Assembly: GCA_034359265.1 (NCBI GenBank)
Contig: CP136890.1
Location: forward strand, 63,985,501 to 64,049,500
Direction: 5' to 3'
DNA from: Canna indica
Lineage: Eukaryota; Streptophyta; Magnoliopsida; Zingiberales; Cannaceae
Length of the DNA stretch: 64,000 nt
The first letter of the stretch is position 1; the number at the start of each line of letters is the position of its first letter. The notes beneath the pieces are model-generated. The model ran no database searches. It saw only the letters and a list, made by a program, of their open reading frames with translations, and had not been told where the DNA came from. A program made the position numbers and the translations under genes. This document shows positions 1 through 12,700 of this stretch, one piece after another.

Positions 1-123
1 GTCACCATATTTATTATCATAATATAAAAAATTATATTATTAAGAATAAAAGCAACAGTAAAATAAAAATTTTATTCAAATTAAATTATAATTTTAAATA
101 GTAATATATCAACATACCACAAA

Positions 124-198
<75 letters not shown>

Positions 199-1170
199 AT
201 TTAATTTACATAATTATGAAAGTGTCCCGGTACATTTATATAATTTAATTTAAAATAACTATAAATAATGATTAAATTTAATATAAAAATTAAAATTAAA
301 AAGGTAAAAGATGAATTATCTTAGATTAGTAATTAATAATTATTTTTACGCTTAAAACAATATGTTCATATAGGACAAACATAAAAAAATAAAAATCCAT
401 ATAAATAAATTTATAACCTAGAGTAACATACAAAATAAAATATCAATAAGATGTAAATTCAAAAGTGGCAATAATATTTTTATATAATTTTATTAATTTG
501 TTTCAAAATGCATAAATCTTCAAAGTAAAAATTTCTAAATAAAAATTTAAACTAATAGTTTTAAAAATCAAAAAATCAAAACTATTTCAACACAAATAAT
601 ACTTATATATATAGAGAGAAAAAATAAAATGGAAAACTATTAATACTTTTAAGAGTAAACATAAAATATAATGTAAATATAAAGTAAATATACCGGTTAA
701 AAATTTATAAGTATAAACAATTAATTCAAAAATAAAAAATTGAAATTATTTAATTTTTTTTTAAATAAAAGAAAAATAATCTTTCATAAATACAAAAGTA
801 ATTATAAAAAATAATTATGTACGTTAAAAATAGTTTATATAGATTTTAATGACCAAAGCATTAAAAAAATGCAAAAATAATAATATTTTTATGGATAAAA
901 ATTAAATATAAGATAAATATAAGATAACAAGTTGAAAAATAAAAAATAAGATATTTCAATTATTCTAAACTACATAAATTTGTTTTATTTTGAAATACTC
1001 TTTTTCAATAACAAACCCAAAAAATAATATTTCAAAACTCAAAAACTAATATAAAAAATTTTAATAAATAAAAAATATTTACAATGATTATTCAAAAAAT
1101 AATAAATACAAAATTAAAAGAATCAAAATATGTGCATATAGAGAAAATATAAGTGAGGTAAATTTTTTTA
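1..1170. other. AT-rich DNA without recognisable genes
   Basis: Very AT-rich stretch with many A and T runs and a long (AT)n tract near 127-197. I see no open frame with recognisable protein similarity, no terminal repeats and no target duplication, so it is left as unassigned intergenic or decayed repeat DNA. It borders the LINE remnant on its right. Confidence 0.6.
127..197. repeat. (AT)n microsatellite
   Basis: Uninterrupted alternating A and T for about 70 bases. This is a simple sequence repeat; its length is likely to be polymorphic. Confidence 0.95.
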
Positions 1171-1174
1171 TTAT

Positions 1175-1422
1175 AAATTTATCCCTCCATAGTTGGCTTG
1201 TCGAAAAGGAACGTCTCATCGCAACAGACCGATTAATTGCTCGCAACATACAAGTTCCTTCATCTTGTCCACTTTGCAACTCTCAAGATGAATCACACGA
1301 TCACTTGTTCAGAGCCTGTTCATACTTCTATTTGTGGATGGGAAACTTTTCTCGGCCTACTGCACACCACCCTCTTTCCATTGGAATTCAAACCTTCGGA
1401 GGTTCGATCAAACAGGGGACTA
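1175..1422 (+). pseudogene. LINE reverse-transcriptase zinc-binding (zf-RVT) remnant, left part
   Basis: The plus-strand translation contains the segment RLIATDRLIARNIQVPSSCP, followed by LCN, then ESHDHLF and a cysteine (RAC). This is the C-x2-C ... H-x3-H/C layout of the zinc-binding domain (PF13966 type) found downstream of reverse transcriptase in plant L1-like LINEs. There is no complete ORF and the catalytic part is absent, so this is a 5'-truncated remnant. The coding stretch stops at 1422, where CACTA-1 is inserted, and a plausible continuation (WHERNLIIFDSN) appears at 25845 onward. Family assignment is by motif memory only. Confidence 0.65.
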
Positions 1423-1489
1423 GTTCACTACTAAAAAATTGGTTATCTACGATGGACAAAGCCATCACAAATCGGTCGCTAAAGACCAT

Positions 1490-1830
1490 ATATATGCAAC
1501 GGCTTCAAGCGGTCGCAAACGACGGTCGCAAAAGGAATAATCGCTGATGTGTTACGACTGCAACCTCCACAGTCACAAGTAAAAACTTCCTGTGATTGGT
1601 CTGCGACGGTAAGGTACCGTCGCATAAATGGGGTCGCGTGACATTTGCGACGCAAATAAGCCATCACACTTTATATCTGTGATGGTATGGCGACCGTAGT
1701 CACCGTCGTAAAATGTAGATACGCGACGGTAGTGCAACCGCACATGCCGTCATCGAACTGGTCGCCAATTACGAGCGCATTTGGCGACCAGGTCGAAGAG
1801 CATCTGCGACGGCCCTGCGGTCGCAGAGGT
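1490..1830. repeat. Subterminal repeats of CACTA-1, left end
   Basis: Many short copies, in both orientations, of motifs around GGTCGCAAA, GCGACGG and TCGCAAC. Subterminal arrays of 10-20 bp motifs next to the TIR are where the TNPA-type protein binds in CACTA elements. The motif set matches the array at the other end of the element (25600-25830) and differs from those of CACTA-2 and CACTA-3. Confidence 0.8.
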
Positions 1831-3035
1831 ATTTTTTTTATAAAAAAAATCAAAATATATAAATTCTTGTTCCAATATTTAATTAAAAATACATATGAAA
1901 CAAAAGACAACAAATTATAATATATGGATATCAAAATATTATTTACATTTTATCAAAACAATAATGATTACATTATATCAAAAAAGTACATCAATGATCA
2001 GGCGCATCAGGCGGCAACGTGGAGAGGGGCTGCGTGGGGAGCACATTAGTCGGCGTCGATGACGATGATGGATCTAATTCTGATGTCATCGCGCCGAATG
2101 ATGGGGGAGGCGGAGGAGCCGAAGCACTAGGTATGACAGAAGATATATGTGTCATGTACTGGGTCATCTGCGCCATATATAATGTCACAATATCTCTCAT
2201 AACGGCCATGTCGGAGCTGAGGCGTGCCTGAGCAGTCTCGATGGCCGCTAATCGGTCTTGATTCACACGTGATATTGATGGACGAGCGACGGAGGAGGTG
2301 AAAGCAGACGACCCTGCACCATGTGGCTGCAACAATGCCCGTGCGTGGGCCGTTGTGCCAATGCCATATACACGATCGTGGCCGACGCCTGCCACCTGCA
2401 TCCATGCGTCAACATCAAACTGATGCTGCGTAGGATCACCTCCCCGTTGGGTCAACAACTCACTATACGTAGCCTTTATTTTAAATAAAAGTAAATTAAT
2501 TAATTAAATTAATTAAATTAATTATACATAATAGAACTAGATATTCTTTTTAAAATATTAACTTACCAGTACCGTCTCCGTCCTCTTGCTGATGAACTGA
2601 CCCTAGCAAGGACCATGCTGGTATCTATGTGTTTCCTCGAAGACCCTCAGAGGATCGGCAGGGATGAGCGTCCCATGCTCGTCTAGCATCCCCTACAATA
2701 AAAAAAATATAATTAATTTTTCTATAATAATAAATAATAAAAATAATTATTAAATTACTTACCAATCGACGCTCATGGTTGATAAATGGGATGGACCCAC
2801 CGGTATGACGTCGGGCGACGGATCTCTCGACCAGCATCATTCGATTTTGGTGCGTTGTCTGGGAGGCACCCTGTCATCCCTCCGACGCCCAGATGTCGCA
2901 TTCTTCGACCTGCCTCCAGATTGGCCCGTGTCGCTTGAGCGCATCTATAGGCGTATCCATGTTACCGCCTATACTCGCGCGTGTCTCATCCCGCGCCCGA
3001 TGGAGGATATCCTTGAAAAGCTTATTATTGTAAGC

Positions 3036-4567
3036 AGTGGCGGATCTACAGTAGGCCCCACTGAAAATTGTTGCCGCTTCTTCTCCCGCAGCAAGATTCC
3101 GTAAGCTTACTGCAGTCTTCTTATTCTCCTCCTCCTTTAGCTTGCTGCATTCTTCTTAGCTTGCTGCAGAAAGCTTCTCATCCTCCTCCTCCACTAGCTG
3201 CTGCTGCTTCTTCTTCTTCTTCTTCTTCTTCTTCTTCTTCTTCTTCTTCTCCTCCTCCTCCTCCATTAGCTTGCCGCATTCTTCTTTGCTTGCTGCAGCA
3301 AGCTCCTCCTCCTCTACTCCTCTCCATTAGCTTCTCCTCCTCCTCCTCCTCCTCCATTAGCTTGCACCTCTTTTCTAAATCTGCTCTAGTTTCCTTCTCC
3401 GCTTGTGCTTTATGTGTGTCTTTCTCGTTTCTTTTTGTTTCCCTTTGAGATTGTTACTCTCTCTTGCCTTTCTCATTTTCTTGGTTAATGCTCGCTTTGT
3501 TGTGGTAGATCTTTCTTGAGAACTTTGCTTGCTGTATTTATTCTTGTTTACGAGATCCCTATTTTTTTTCTTTGTTATTTTTCTATTCTTTTGTGCTATT
3601 GGATCTCGATTTAGTTAAACCCGTCTAAAGTTTTGACTGCTTACTTGAAACTTGAAAGCAACACATAAAGATCATATGTCTAACTCCTGCCTGTTCTTTT
3701 GACTGCTTCCTCCAGATTCCTCTGTTGAGATAGAAGGAGAGCCTTTGCCATCGCTATCTTTAATCTTTTGGTTTTGTTTGGTTTCTTGAGTTAACACCTG
3801 GCCATTGTTGCTGCTGAGAGCCTGAGATGTAGGTCACTTTGATTTAATAAAGAGCAAGCAATTCCATGCCTGTCAGTCACAATGTTGGAAGCTGCAGAGG
3901 CTCTGTTTCCTTGCAATTAACTTCCCTAAAGTTCACAAGGCTATGTACTTCTTTTTGCTTCTAAACAAATCTTGACTCAAGATTTCTTTGCAAATTTGTA
4001 TGCCTATCAATAAGAGAGCACTTAGATTTGCCTTGTCAAAATATTTCAACTTAGATTTGCCTAGTCTCAATTGGAAGACAATTTTATGCTCATATATCAA
4101 TCAATCTGAAACTAAAAGTCTATCATAGTTTCATACGAAGTGAAGAATGACAAATAAAGACATTATGACTCATTGCAAAGAATATGCTTTATTTCTTTAG
4201 CACCATTGAATGTGATGATGAACACTCTGTTAACACCTATATTTCCATATGTTGCATGGTTGTGGATCAGTCATGGTTTTAATTAATTTAAATTTTTTAA
4301 AAGAGATTTTAAATTTTTTATTATAATTATAGTTTTAATTATTTTTAAATTCCTTTTAAGGATAGATGAAAATTTTTATAGTAAATTTGTCGTCTAGATA
4401 ACTAGATATATTGATATAAATTCTTTTAACTTCACTAGATAACTAGATATAAATTATTTTTAAATTCCTTTTAAATTCATTGCAACGTAAATTTGAAGTG
4501 TACGTAGACTTTTGAAATTTTATGTATTAATTTGCCCACACTAGTAAAATTTTATGGATCCGCCACT
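3036..4567. mobile_element. MULE-like non-autonomous insertion
   Basis: The ends are AGTGGCGGATC on the left and its inverse GATCCGCCACT on the right. The flanks TATTGTAAGC (3026-3035) and AATTGTAAGC (4568-4577) match at 9 of 10 bases, consistent with the 9-11 bp target duplication of Mutator-like elements, although 8-bp hAT cannot be fully excluded. The insertion splits an exon of the CACTA-1 accessory gene. It contains a CTT/CTC-rich left half and no transposase, so it needed a helper. Short repeated words TTAGCTTGCTGCA recur in the left half. Confidence 0.65.
3205..3262. repeat. (CTT)n/(CTC)n microsatellite
   Basis: A run of about 14 TTC triplets followed by CTC triplets. Related CTC-rich tracts follow at about 3300-3358. 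It lies inside the MULE-like insertion. Confidence 0.9.
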
Positions 4568-4631
4568 AATTGTAAGCTTCTCAAGCATCCTTCACCTGAG
4601 CCTCAATGGCGGGATCTCGGGTATATCGGGC

Positions 4632-5472
4632 CTACGAAAGGAAAACATTAATACAAGTTCACAAAAAGTAGATATTAAACATTAAACTTCATATCCAATA
4701 GTGGGTAGCACAGTTGGTGGCAACATGTTGAACGTACCCTAGTATGGTCACATATTGTGACTTTCTATCTATGTTAAAAAAAAACATTAAACTTCTTATT
4801 TGTATTCAAATAATCATATCCAGTGTAGTAGAATGATGAACATAAAGCATGATAACTACTTACTTTAATAGCTTAATAGTTGCATAGCTCCACAAACATG
4901 TTAAATTATACGAACAAAACGGAATAGAATTATGTTAAGTGCAGCGATGCATAATAACATTTACAATATAAAATCCAAGGTTAAGGATCTCTTCTTTATC
5001 GATATAGCATTTACACTACAAAATTGAGCCTCTCTTTTTTACCAAATTAATACATCTATCCTGGAAAATTTATAGTATCCTTCAACTTTAACTTTTCTTT
5101 AAAACAATATAAACTAGTGTTACTTTACCATATTAATAATTTTCCAAAAAGAAAAATGAATTGATTAAAATGAACATACATCAAATTAATCCCATTTCTA
5201 AACCAAACGAGTAACAATATATTCTAGCTCCCTCTTACCAATTCCAAGTGTGTGAGTCGTGGATTGACATCAAAGTACATTGTCACAGTAGAACAAATGA
5301 ATAAATTATTGGTGAAATAATTTATAAAATCAACACTTAAAGCAGATATCAACACTTGGTAAAGAAGAGAGGCTAAATTTTGATACTTTACGGTATAAAA
5401 TCCAACAAACATAATAACATTTAAATCCACCTATTAATTAGTTACAATATCTAAAATTAATAAACTGCGTAC
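4632..5472 (-). other. AT-rich intron of the CACTA-1 accessory gene
   Basis: Between two exon traces of the minus-strand gene. The donor side reads GTACGC after the FE codons at about 5473 and the acceptor side reads TCGTAG at about 4632. No further gene is recognisable within these 840 bases. Confidence 0.5.
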
Positions 5473-5937
5473 CTCGAACTCGGACCATAATGAATTTCAA
5501 TTATGTTGCGGCACGTGGGTCCATGAACACTACGGCTCCTGAAAGAACCTCTTGATAATAGAGGTGATGTTGCGAGCAATATCGTCCTGCTCGAATCTAC
5601 AACTCAAGTATAACAACATAAGTAGTAATTAATTAATTAACAATTATAATAAATAAACTTTGATACTTACTTTAAACCGCGCAGCGATATCCGCTGACGC
5701 TGGTCGATCGATGAAGGTGCATGAGCCCCCGATTAGGCCCATGAGGCCTACGACGGCCTCGAGCCTCCGGGGCCGGTGGTGGTGGCGGCACTGCGGTGGA
5801 CGTCGAAGGTCCCGATGCCACGGCTGGTGGTGGTGGTGGTGCTTCCATGCTAATTGTCAAATTCTAATGACTGAAAAAATAGAGTGTATATATTATCCAT
5901 GATGTCATCATCATACTAATTTTCATGATGAAGACTA

Positions 5938-6715
5938 GGAACAGAAAGTCCATGATGTCATCATCAAGAAAACCCATGAATGGGAATCTGAAAAAACGAA
6001 GATTGAAATCAAACTTATTCAGCTTTGAGCTCAAATGGAAGCTAAAGCTGAAATTAGCACATCTTTTGACCGTGAGCTTTGCTCAAAAATTGAAAGTCTT
6101 GAGGAAGAAAAGTGTGCCCTTAAGGATCAACTTGCTACCCTTGCTGGGGATCTACAAATGAGAACACTAGAATTGGAGCTCAGCATCAGTACAGCAGAAG
6201 CTGCTAGCAAACAACATTTGGACAACATAAAAAGAGTTACCAAGCTTGAAGCTGAGTGCTGTCAATTACGAGCTGATGCACGTAAATCATCATTAGCCCA
6301 TGAGCAGAAGCTCATTTCTAATTCACATTATGCTGAATCTGTCACTGATAGTCAATCAGATGCAGGAGAAGAATTTTTAAGTCTAGATAATGAACAAAGT
6401 TATTCAGATTCGTAGTCATCAATCCTAATTGCAGAGCTTGACAAATATATATATATAAAAAAGCTAATGCAAGACATGTCACCACTTCTATGGAAATTCA
6501 TCTAATGGATGATTTCCTTAAGATGGAAAAGCTTGTTGCATTGCCAGAGATCGCTGATCATGGTAGTTCTAGCATTGAGCATGGTGATGATTTGGACCAT
6601 ACTTCTACTGGAGAGAGCTCCTCAAGAAAAGAATTAGAGAGTATTCGTCTACATATGACTGAGTTGGAAGAGATGGTTGAGAAAATAGTTTTCAAGTTTC
6701 ATGGTATATAAGCAT
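5938..6715 (+). pseudogene. Captured filament-like plant protein (FPP) gene fragment
   Basis: The plus-strand translation shows coiled-coil sequence typical of FPP (DUF869) proteins, which are long plant coiled-coil proteins. Recognisable blocks are THEWESEKTKIE, ELCSKIESLEEEKCALKDQL, KLEAECCQLRADARKS, LIAEL and MEIHLMDDFLKMEKLVALPE, the last close to the conserved LMDDFLEMEKLAALP block of the family. It is clearly partial: an in-frame TGA lies near 6017, a TAG replaces the usual Trp after SYSDS near 6414, and an (AT) tract interrupts it at 6448. It sits directly upstream of the truncated TNP2 gene, in the same orientation, where the TNP2 catalytic half should be. This suggests transduplication by a CACTA element. 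Confidence 0.75.
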
Positions 6716-6904
6716 TTTTGTTTTTGTTAATTGTCATCCATAGTCCATCGTTTGGATTAGATGACTTTGACATGCAAGTTGAGATTCAACAATAACTAGG
6801 GGAGGGAAAGGGAAAAATATTGGAAGGCCTATTATTGGAAGAAAAGATATTATCAAACTCACCTACTCTCAACCATAGTGTAAGTTGTTAGGAATTAGGC
6901 ATGA

Positions 6905-7559
6905 GCTTCAATAAGATATGGGTATTAGGCATGAGCTTCATCCCAAAGTTCTTCCTAATGGGAAAACATATTTACCGGCGGCATCCTACAACATGTCTTT
7001 ACAGGAGAAAGATTGGTTTTTGATTGTTCTTCAAAATTTGAAAGTGCCAGATGGATATGCTTCTAACATATTGAGATGTGTCAACCTAAAAGAACGCAAG
7101 CTTTCAAATCTTAAATCTCATGATGGCCACATACTAATGCAAGACATCCTTCCACTTGCATTGAGAGGGTTATGTCTAACATTGTTGTTGTAGCTATTTC
7201 AGAGTTGTCATCATTCTTTAAGAGGATATGCTCCAAAACTCTTGATCCAAATGAACTCGATGAATTGCAATCTCGGGTCGCACTAGCACTTTGTCACATG
7301 GAGAAACTATTTCCCCCTGGGATTCTTTACAATCATGGTTCATGTGGTCATCCATTTACCCTATGAGGCAAAACTTGGTGGACCCGTATAATATCGATGG
7401 ATGTACCCTATTGAGAGGTTAGTGAGTTTAAAAATTAAATTTTGATTTCATTCTCCTTCATATACATGCACTCATTTTATGAAGGTTTTTGATGCGGTTG
7501 AAATCATATGTTCATAACAAAGAGTGTCTTACTTTCTTTTCAAGTCATCTTGCTCATAG
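6905..7559 (+). pseudogene. CACTA-3 TNP2 transposase, 3' part, split by CACTA-2 (left piece)
   Basis: The translation reads HELHPKVLPNGKTYLPAA, then KVPDGYASNILRCVNLKERK, KSHDGHILMQDILPLALR and ISELSSFFKRICSKTL ... HMEKLFPP, the order found in TNP2 (PF02992) followed by DUF4218. A frameshift follows KLFPP, with the expected continuation (PYEAKLGGPV, YRWMYPIER) in another frame. The N-terminal transposase half is missing and FPP sequence lies in its place. CACTA-2 is inserted at 7560; the coding continues at 14507. Confidence 0.8.
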
Positions 7560-7574
7560 CACTACTGGAATAAT

Positions 7575-7850
7575 GGGCATCAGCAACGGTGTGCAACGGC
7601 TCCGCCCGTTCCAACAAAGCCGTGGCAGAAAAACGCGTTGCTGATAATTTAGCAACGGATCAGCAACGGTTTTGCCACGGACCCGGTTCCGTTGCTGATA
7701 ACAATTATTAGCAATGGCCCGCGTGTACGTAGCAACGCCGTTAGTGAAAGACCGTTGCTGTAGGTCTTCAGCAACGACTTTCGATACACTTTTAGTAATG
7801 GCTTTCCCACGGACGGCCGTGGGAAAGCCGTTGCTGATTAGTAGATACTG
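7575..7850. repeat. Subterminal repeats of CACTA-2, left end
   Basis: Multiple copies of CAGCAACGG and its inverse CCGTTGCTG, for instance at 7581, 7650 and 7690. The same motif fills the right end (14255-14480) and both ends of CACTA-4. Confidence 0.85.
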
Positions 7851-8120
7851 ATACCTTAAAAACTTCAAAATTCCAAATTTCCATTAATACTTTGATACAT
7901 TATCTGATACATAACTCACACACCCATACACACATCCATTCACACATCACAAATACACCCAGATATATATCAAAACAATTATACTTATATTTATAATTAT
8001 CCACAATCGAATAAAAACTATTCAAATGCAAAATTTAAGTATCAATATCCAAACAAAACAAAACTGAAATATATATAGTATCGAAGTAACAAAGTCAATA
8101 TAATAAAAAAACAATAAATC

Positions 8121-9649
8121 TCACGATGACGATGGAGGATGGTCTGGATCATATGGCGGAGTCTGGAGTGCCTGGGTGTACACCGGCGTGGACTGACTCG
8201 AGGACGATGGATCAGATGATGCTGCTACGGGATGACCTGACAAGTTGCATAGCATAACTTGCATATCCGCCATCATCTGACTCTGACGCTCCATCAACTC
8301 AGTCTGACGCGCGACCGTCTCCTCCAATATCCTTTTCCTGCTACTATGATCATCTTTGGACCTGGAGGTCGACGACCGCTCACCAGCATGCAGAGGGGTC
8401 GGCGCCCCAAGTGGCCCTAGCACGGCTCGCGCATGACCACTATCTGCAAAACCATACATGCGGCGGTGGTCCCAGCCACCTGCAGCATTAACCCACGCTG
8501 CTGCGTCAAAGTCCTCGGGGGTGCCTCCGTGCTGTATCACCGTCTGCCTGTAGGTCTCCTACTCGAGTTTAATTTTTTGTTTAATATTTTTCATAAATCT
8601 TAAATTATAAATATATAATGAATAATTTAAACAAATATACTTACCATAATAAATGCAACACGGTTGTCGACGTACTCCCCCGTCCCATGCACTCGACAGT
8701 GTGTTCGCTCAAACACCGCCATCGGGGAGGGTCGCTGGACAGTCCCGTCGTCCAACACCATCGTCTACATTTACAAAACAAATACATTAATTAGTACATA
8801 GAGTAACAAATAAAATATAAAATTAAAATTAAGGTATACTTACCATACGGTTCGCGTGCACAGCAAATGCAACAGAGCCGCCAGTGTGACGCGCTTCTCC
8901 CCCTGACATGTGGTTTCTAGCCGCAGTCCTAGAAACCTCCTGCCATTGATCCGTCGACCACATTGCCACGAGCTGGTCCCATATATCGAACGTAATCCAA
9001 TTGGGGCCATATCCCCGAGTCTCCGCAATGTTAGTGGTCCCAGCTCGGGCCATCACCTGGGACCAGGCCTGCCCCAGCTGTCGGTTGTACCTCGCCCAAG
9101 AAATAGCCTCCCAGGCAGCGTAAATGAAGGACCTCTGGTCCTCAGCCCATGTATAGCGAGCCTGCAAAATAATAATATCAGTACCAATATTAATCATCAT
9201 GCATGTATAATTTATTTTTTTAATACGTGCCTCAAACTCGTGCCATAACATGTTGACGTGCTCACTGGGCACGTGAGACCACGTGGGCCATGCCCCGTGC
9301 ATGTATCGTCGAATGGTAGAAGAAATGCTCCATGGCACTTCTTCTTGCTCGAACCTGCACAATAAAAATAAAATTTAATATTATATTATGATATAATGAA
9401 TTTGTAATGATTCATAATTCATGATATATTACCGCTCCCCAATCACGCTAATGAATCTACGTGACTCTGCGGCTGGTGGAGACTGCCACCTGTTCGGCCT
9501 GCATGGCTGCTGCGTCTGGATGTACTAGCCTCATTAGTATCATTGACAGGAGGATCAACAATAGGAGAATCAGCAGCATGAGTAAGTGCTGGAGTCTCAC
9601 CAATAGGAGACTCCGAAGCTCTCCTGCGACGATAACCACAATCAAACAT
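8121..9649 (-). CDS. CACTA-2 gene 2: PF03004-type En/Spm accessory protein
   Basis: Spliced minus-strand gene. Exons by splice signals and homology to its broken copies: 8121-8558 (stop TGA at 8121-8123), 8645-8764, 8844-9161, 9231-about 9361 and an upstream exon ending near 9433 (SRRFISVIGER). The joined frame runs ISVIGERFEQEEVPW ... HEFEA-RYTWAEDQRSFIYAAWEA ... HTGGSVAFAVHANRM ... DDGTVQRPSPMAVFERTH ... MYGFADSGHARAVLGPLGAP ... with a serine/proline-rich C-terminus. Intron 9162-9230 has GC in place of GT at its donor. The most 5' exon is uncertain: the frame leading into ISVIGER has a TAG near 9530 and the open frame back to 9649 is a different one, so the start or one more frameshift is unresolved. 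Likely role: binding of subterminal repeats with TNP2. Confidence 0.7.
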
Positions 9650-9724
9650 ATTTGTCGAATAGACATATAATTAGATTATTATATATATAGTAGAGATATA
9701 TTTAATATAAGATATACTTTATGA

Positions 9725-12700
9725 TTATTCCTCATCATCTGAGTAATAGTCTTCAAATTCTTCCTCTTCTTCATCTTCTTCATCTCTAGCTTCCTCAATT
9801 TCATGATCGTCATCATCAGCATATTCAACTTCTAATTAAATTGATGTTGTGTATGCATCTTCGAGTATTGGAATAATACGATCTACAGCAGGAGGATAAT
9901 CTTCTTGATAGAACCATCTGTCACATCAGGTATAGGCTCATTTTCTCCTTCTATCGGATCAATTTTTCCTCTACCTTTAGTCTTACAGACTACACGCCAA
10001 TCTGCTCTATCTTTATTTCGAGCCGGATACTTCGTGTAATATACTTGTTCGGCTTGTGATGCCAATATAAAAGGCTCATTTGTTGCCAATTTGGATTTGT
10101 AATTAACCTCAATAAGTTTGTATTTTGGATGAACTTTCATGCCCCTTTCTGTTGTATCGAACCAATGACATCTAAATAGGATCACTGATTTTAAGCCGAA
10201 GTAGTGCAACTCTATCACTTCTTCCACCAGTCCATAAAAATTCATATCACATTCAACATAGGTTGTCCCTTTCACGCAGACCCCGACATTCATCGTCTTC
10301 TTTATAAATGCATATTCCACCGTGTGAAATTTGTATCTATTAACAAAATATCCGCTATAACAGGACACTAGTCGCGACGGTCCACTAACAAACTCAAATA
10401 TTCTTTCATTTATTTCAGCTCGATGATCTTTGCTGTAAGCTTGAATCCATGTAGGGAAATCACGATTCCGTAATCTCTCCAATTCTTGAAGTTGTGAATA
10501 GAGTATTTTTGTACCATCTCAATGTCAAATATTTTAATGAATTGTTCAATCTCTGGACAATTGAGTAATACATACAAGTGTGCCAAATGATACTCTTCCT
10601 CGCTTAAGTGTCGAGATGGACGAGAACCAAAAGCACGACCAGAGTGACAAAATATATTTAAACGTCCATCTGAATGTCGAACTCCCCCGTCGACGTTACG
10701 TGGAAGACGATCAAATTTTGTATGTACTGTCGATTCAAAGTAAAATGAGTAGAATGTTAAAATTTCTTGGATGATATACGATTCAGATATTGATCCTTCA
10801 ATAGCTACGGTGTTCTTTACTTTTTTCTTCAGACGATTCATGTATCTTTCAAATAAGTACATCCACCGGTATTGAACGGGGCCACCAACTCGTGCCTCGT
10901 ATGCCAAGTATATCGGTAGATGCTCCATCGAGTCAAAAAATGCAGGAGGGAAAAACTGCTCCAACTTGCATATGATTTCAACAATATTACTTTCAAGTGT
11001 TGACATATCTTCGACTCGAAGGACATTTACAAAAATGTTTCTAAAAAACATACTTAATTCAGTCAACGGACCTCAAATATTATCAGGTAGAAGATCTCAG
11101 AATGCGATCGAAAGCAATCTTTGCATGAATACATGACAATCATGGCTCTTCATCCCTGATATTTTGCAATCATCGACGTTCACACATCGAGATGAGTTTG
11201 AAGCATATCCATCGGGTAATCTGAGTTCTTTTATCCATTGACAAACATCTTCGATCTGTTGTTTATTTAACACATACGGGGCCTTCGGTTTCAGATATCG
11301 TTCGTTGGCCTCTTGTAACTCCAATTCTTGTCTCTTACAAAGTACTTACAGATCATGTCGGACTTTGACATTATCATTACTTTTTCCGGAAACATCCATC
11401 AAAGTGTTGAAAATATTATCAAACACATTTTTTTCAATGTGCATGACATCTAAATTATGTCGAATCAGTAATGAACTTCAATAGGGCAATTCCCAAAAGA
11501 TACTTTTTTTCACCCAGTTATGTGTTTGACCAAAGCCTGACACTCTTTCATTTCGACCTAATACTATCTCTGGAAGTGCTGAAACACGTGCTAACATTTG
11601 TTCACCAGACAACATCGGTGGTGGCCCATCTCTTTCGACTATGCTCTTAGTAAATTTATTACGATTCCTTCGATACTGATGGTTAGCCGGTAGGAATCGG
11701 CGATGACAATCAAAGAATGAGATTTTTCGTCAGTTCTGAAGACTGATTGATTTAGAGTGTTCCATACAATACGGACAAGAGAGTCGGCCGTGAGTGCTCC
11801 AACCAGACAACATGCCGTATGCTGGGAAATCATTGATTGTCTACAAGATCGCGGCCTTTAAATTGAAGTTTTGCTTCCGATGACAATAATAAGTGACAGC
11901 TCCCTCAGTCGACAATGTTTTCAATTCATCTATCAAGGGTCTGAGAAACACGTCAATTTCTTATCGCGAACCCTTAGAACCTAGAATAATCATCGAAAGA
12001 TAGATAAATTCATCTTTCATACACATTGACGGTGGCAAATTATAAACTGTCAGCAGCACTGACCAAACTGAATAAGGAGTTGCAGAATGTCCAAACGGAT
12101 AAAAACCATTTGTGCACAATCCCAATTTGATATTTCTAGTATCCCTAGCAAATGAAGGATAACATGTATCCAAATGTTTCCATGCTTCACTGTCGGATGG
12201 ATGAGTCATTATTGTATCACCACAACTTCCTCATGTAGGGGGTCGTCTTTTCCGACATGAATAATCTTTAAAGCCTCGGTGTTAGTGGAAAATATCGAAG
12301 CACCTTAAACAGGATATTTTTTTGTCGGACCGATTTCTTCTCCTTGTAACGAGGATGTTGACATACAGGGCATTTATCCAACTGCATATTTTCTTTATAA
12401 TATAAAATGCAGTTATTTTGGCACACGTGTATTTTTTCGTACCCAAGCCCCAATTTTCTCATCAGCTTTTTAGTTTTATAAAAAGTTGGCTCAAACTTGT
12501 TCTCAGTAGGCAACATTCCATTAATCAATCCTGTAATCCGATCACATGAAACCTCGTTGATATTACAATCGGCCTTGATGTTTAGGAGTTGTGTCATTGC
12601 TGAAAACCTAGTGTATTTAAGACAATTCTCATAGAAATGTTCATCGGCAGCTTTCAACATCTCGTAAAATTCTGCAGCTTCTTTATTCGGTAATTCAATC

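Larger units (their letters stand above)
1991..5860 (-). pseudogene. CACTA-1 accessory transposase gene (PF03004-like), broken
   Basis: Minus-strand gene with exon order matching the intact gene 2 of CACTA-2. Exon traces are: proline-rich start (5677-5860); RFEQDDI block (about 5473-5596); a block near 4578-4631 continuing at 2763-3035 (LFKDILHRARDETRA ... HTGGSIPF); GMLDEHGTLIPADPLRVFEE (2569-2691); and a final exon 1991-2465 with VGHDRVYGIGTTAHARALL and a serine/proline-rich tail. Splice signals such as GTAAGT and TGTAG flank most blocks. There are in-frame stops in the 5473-5596 and 2569-2691 blocks, and a MULE-like element splits the third exon. The encoded type of protein is thought to bind subterminal repeats. 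It is not functional as read. Confidence 0.75.

Noticed and set aside
5014..5030. CACTACAAAATTGAG as the missing left end of CACTA-3
   Set aside because: Only the first eight bases agree with the right end, there are no GAGACGC subterminal repeats beside it, and the preceding bases are TTA, not GAA.
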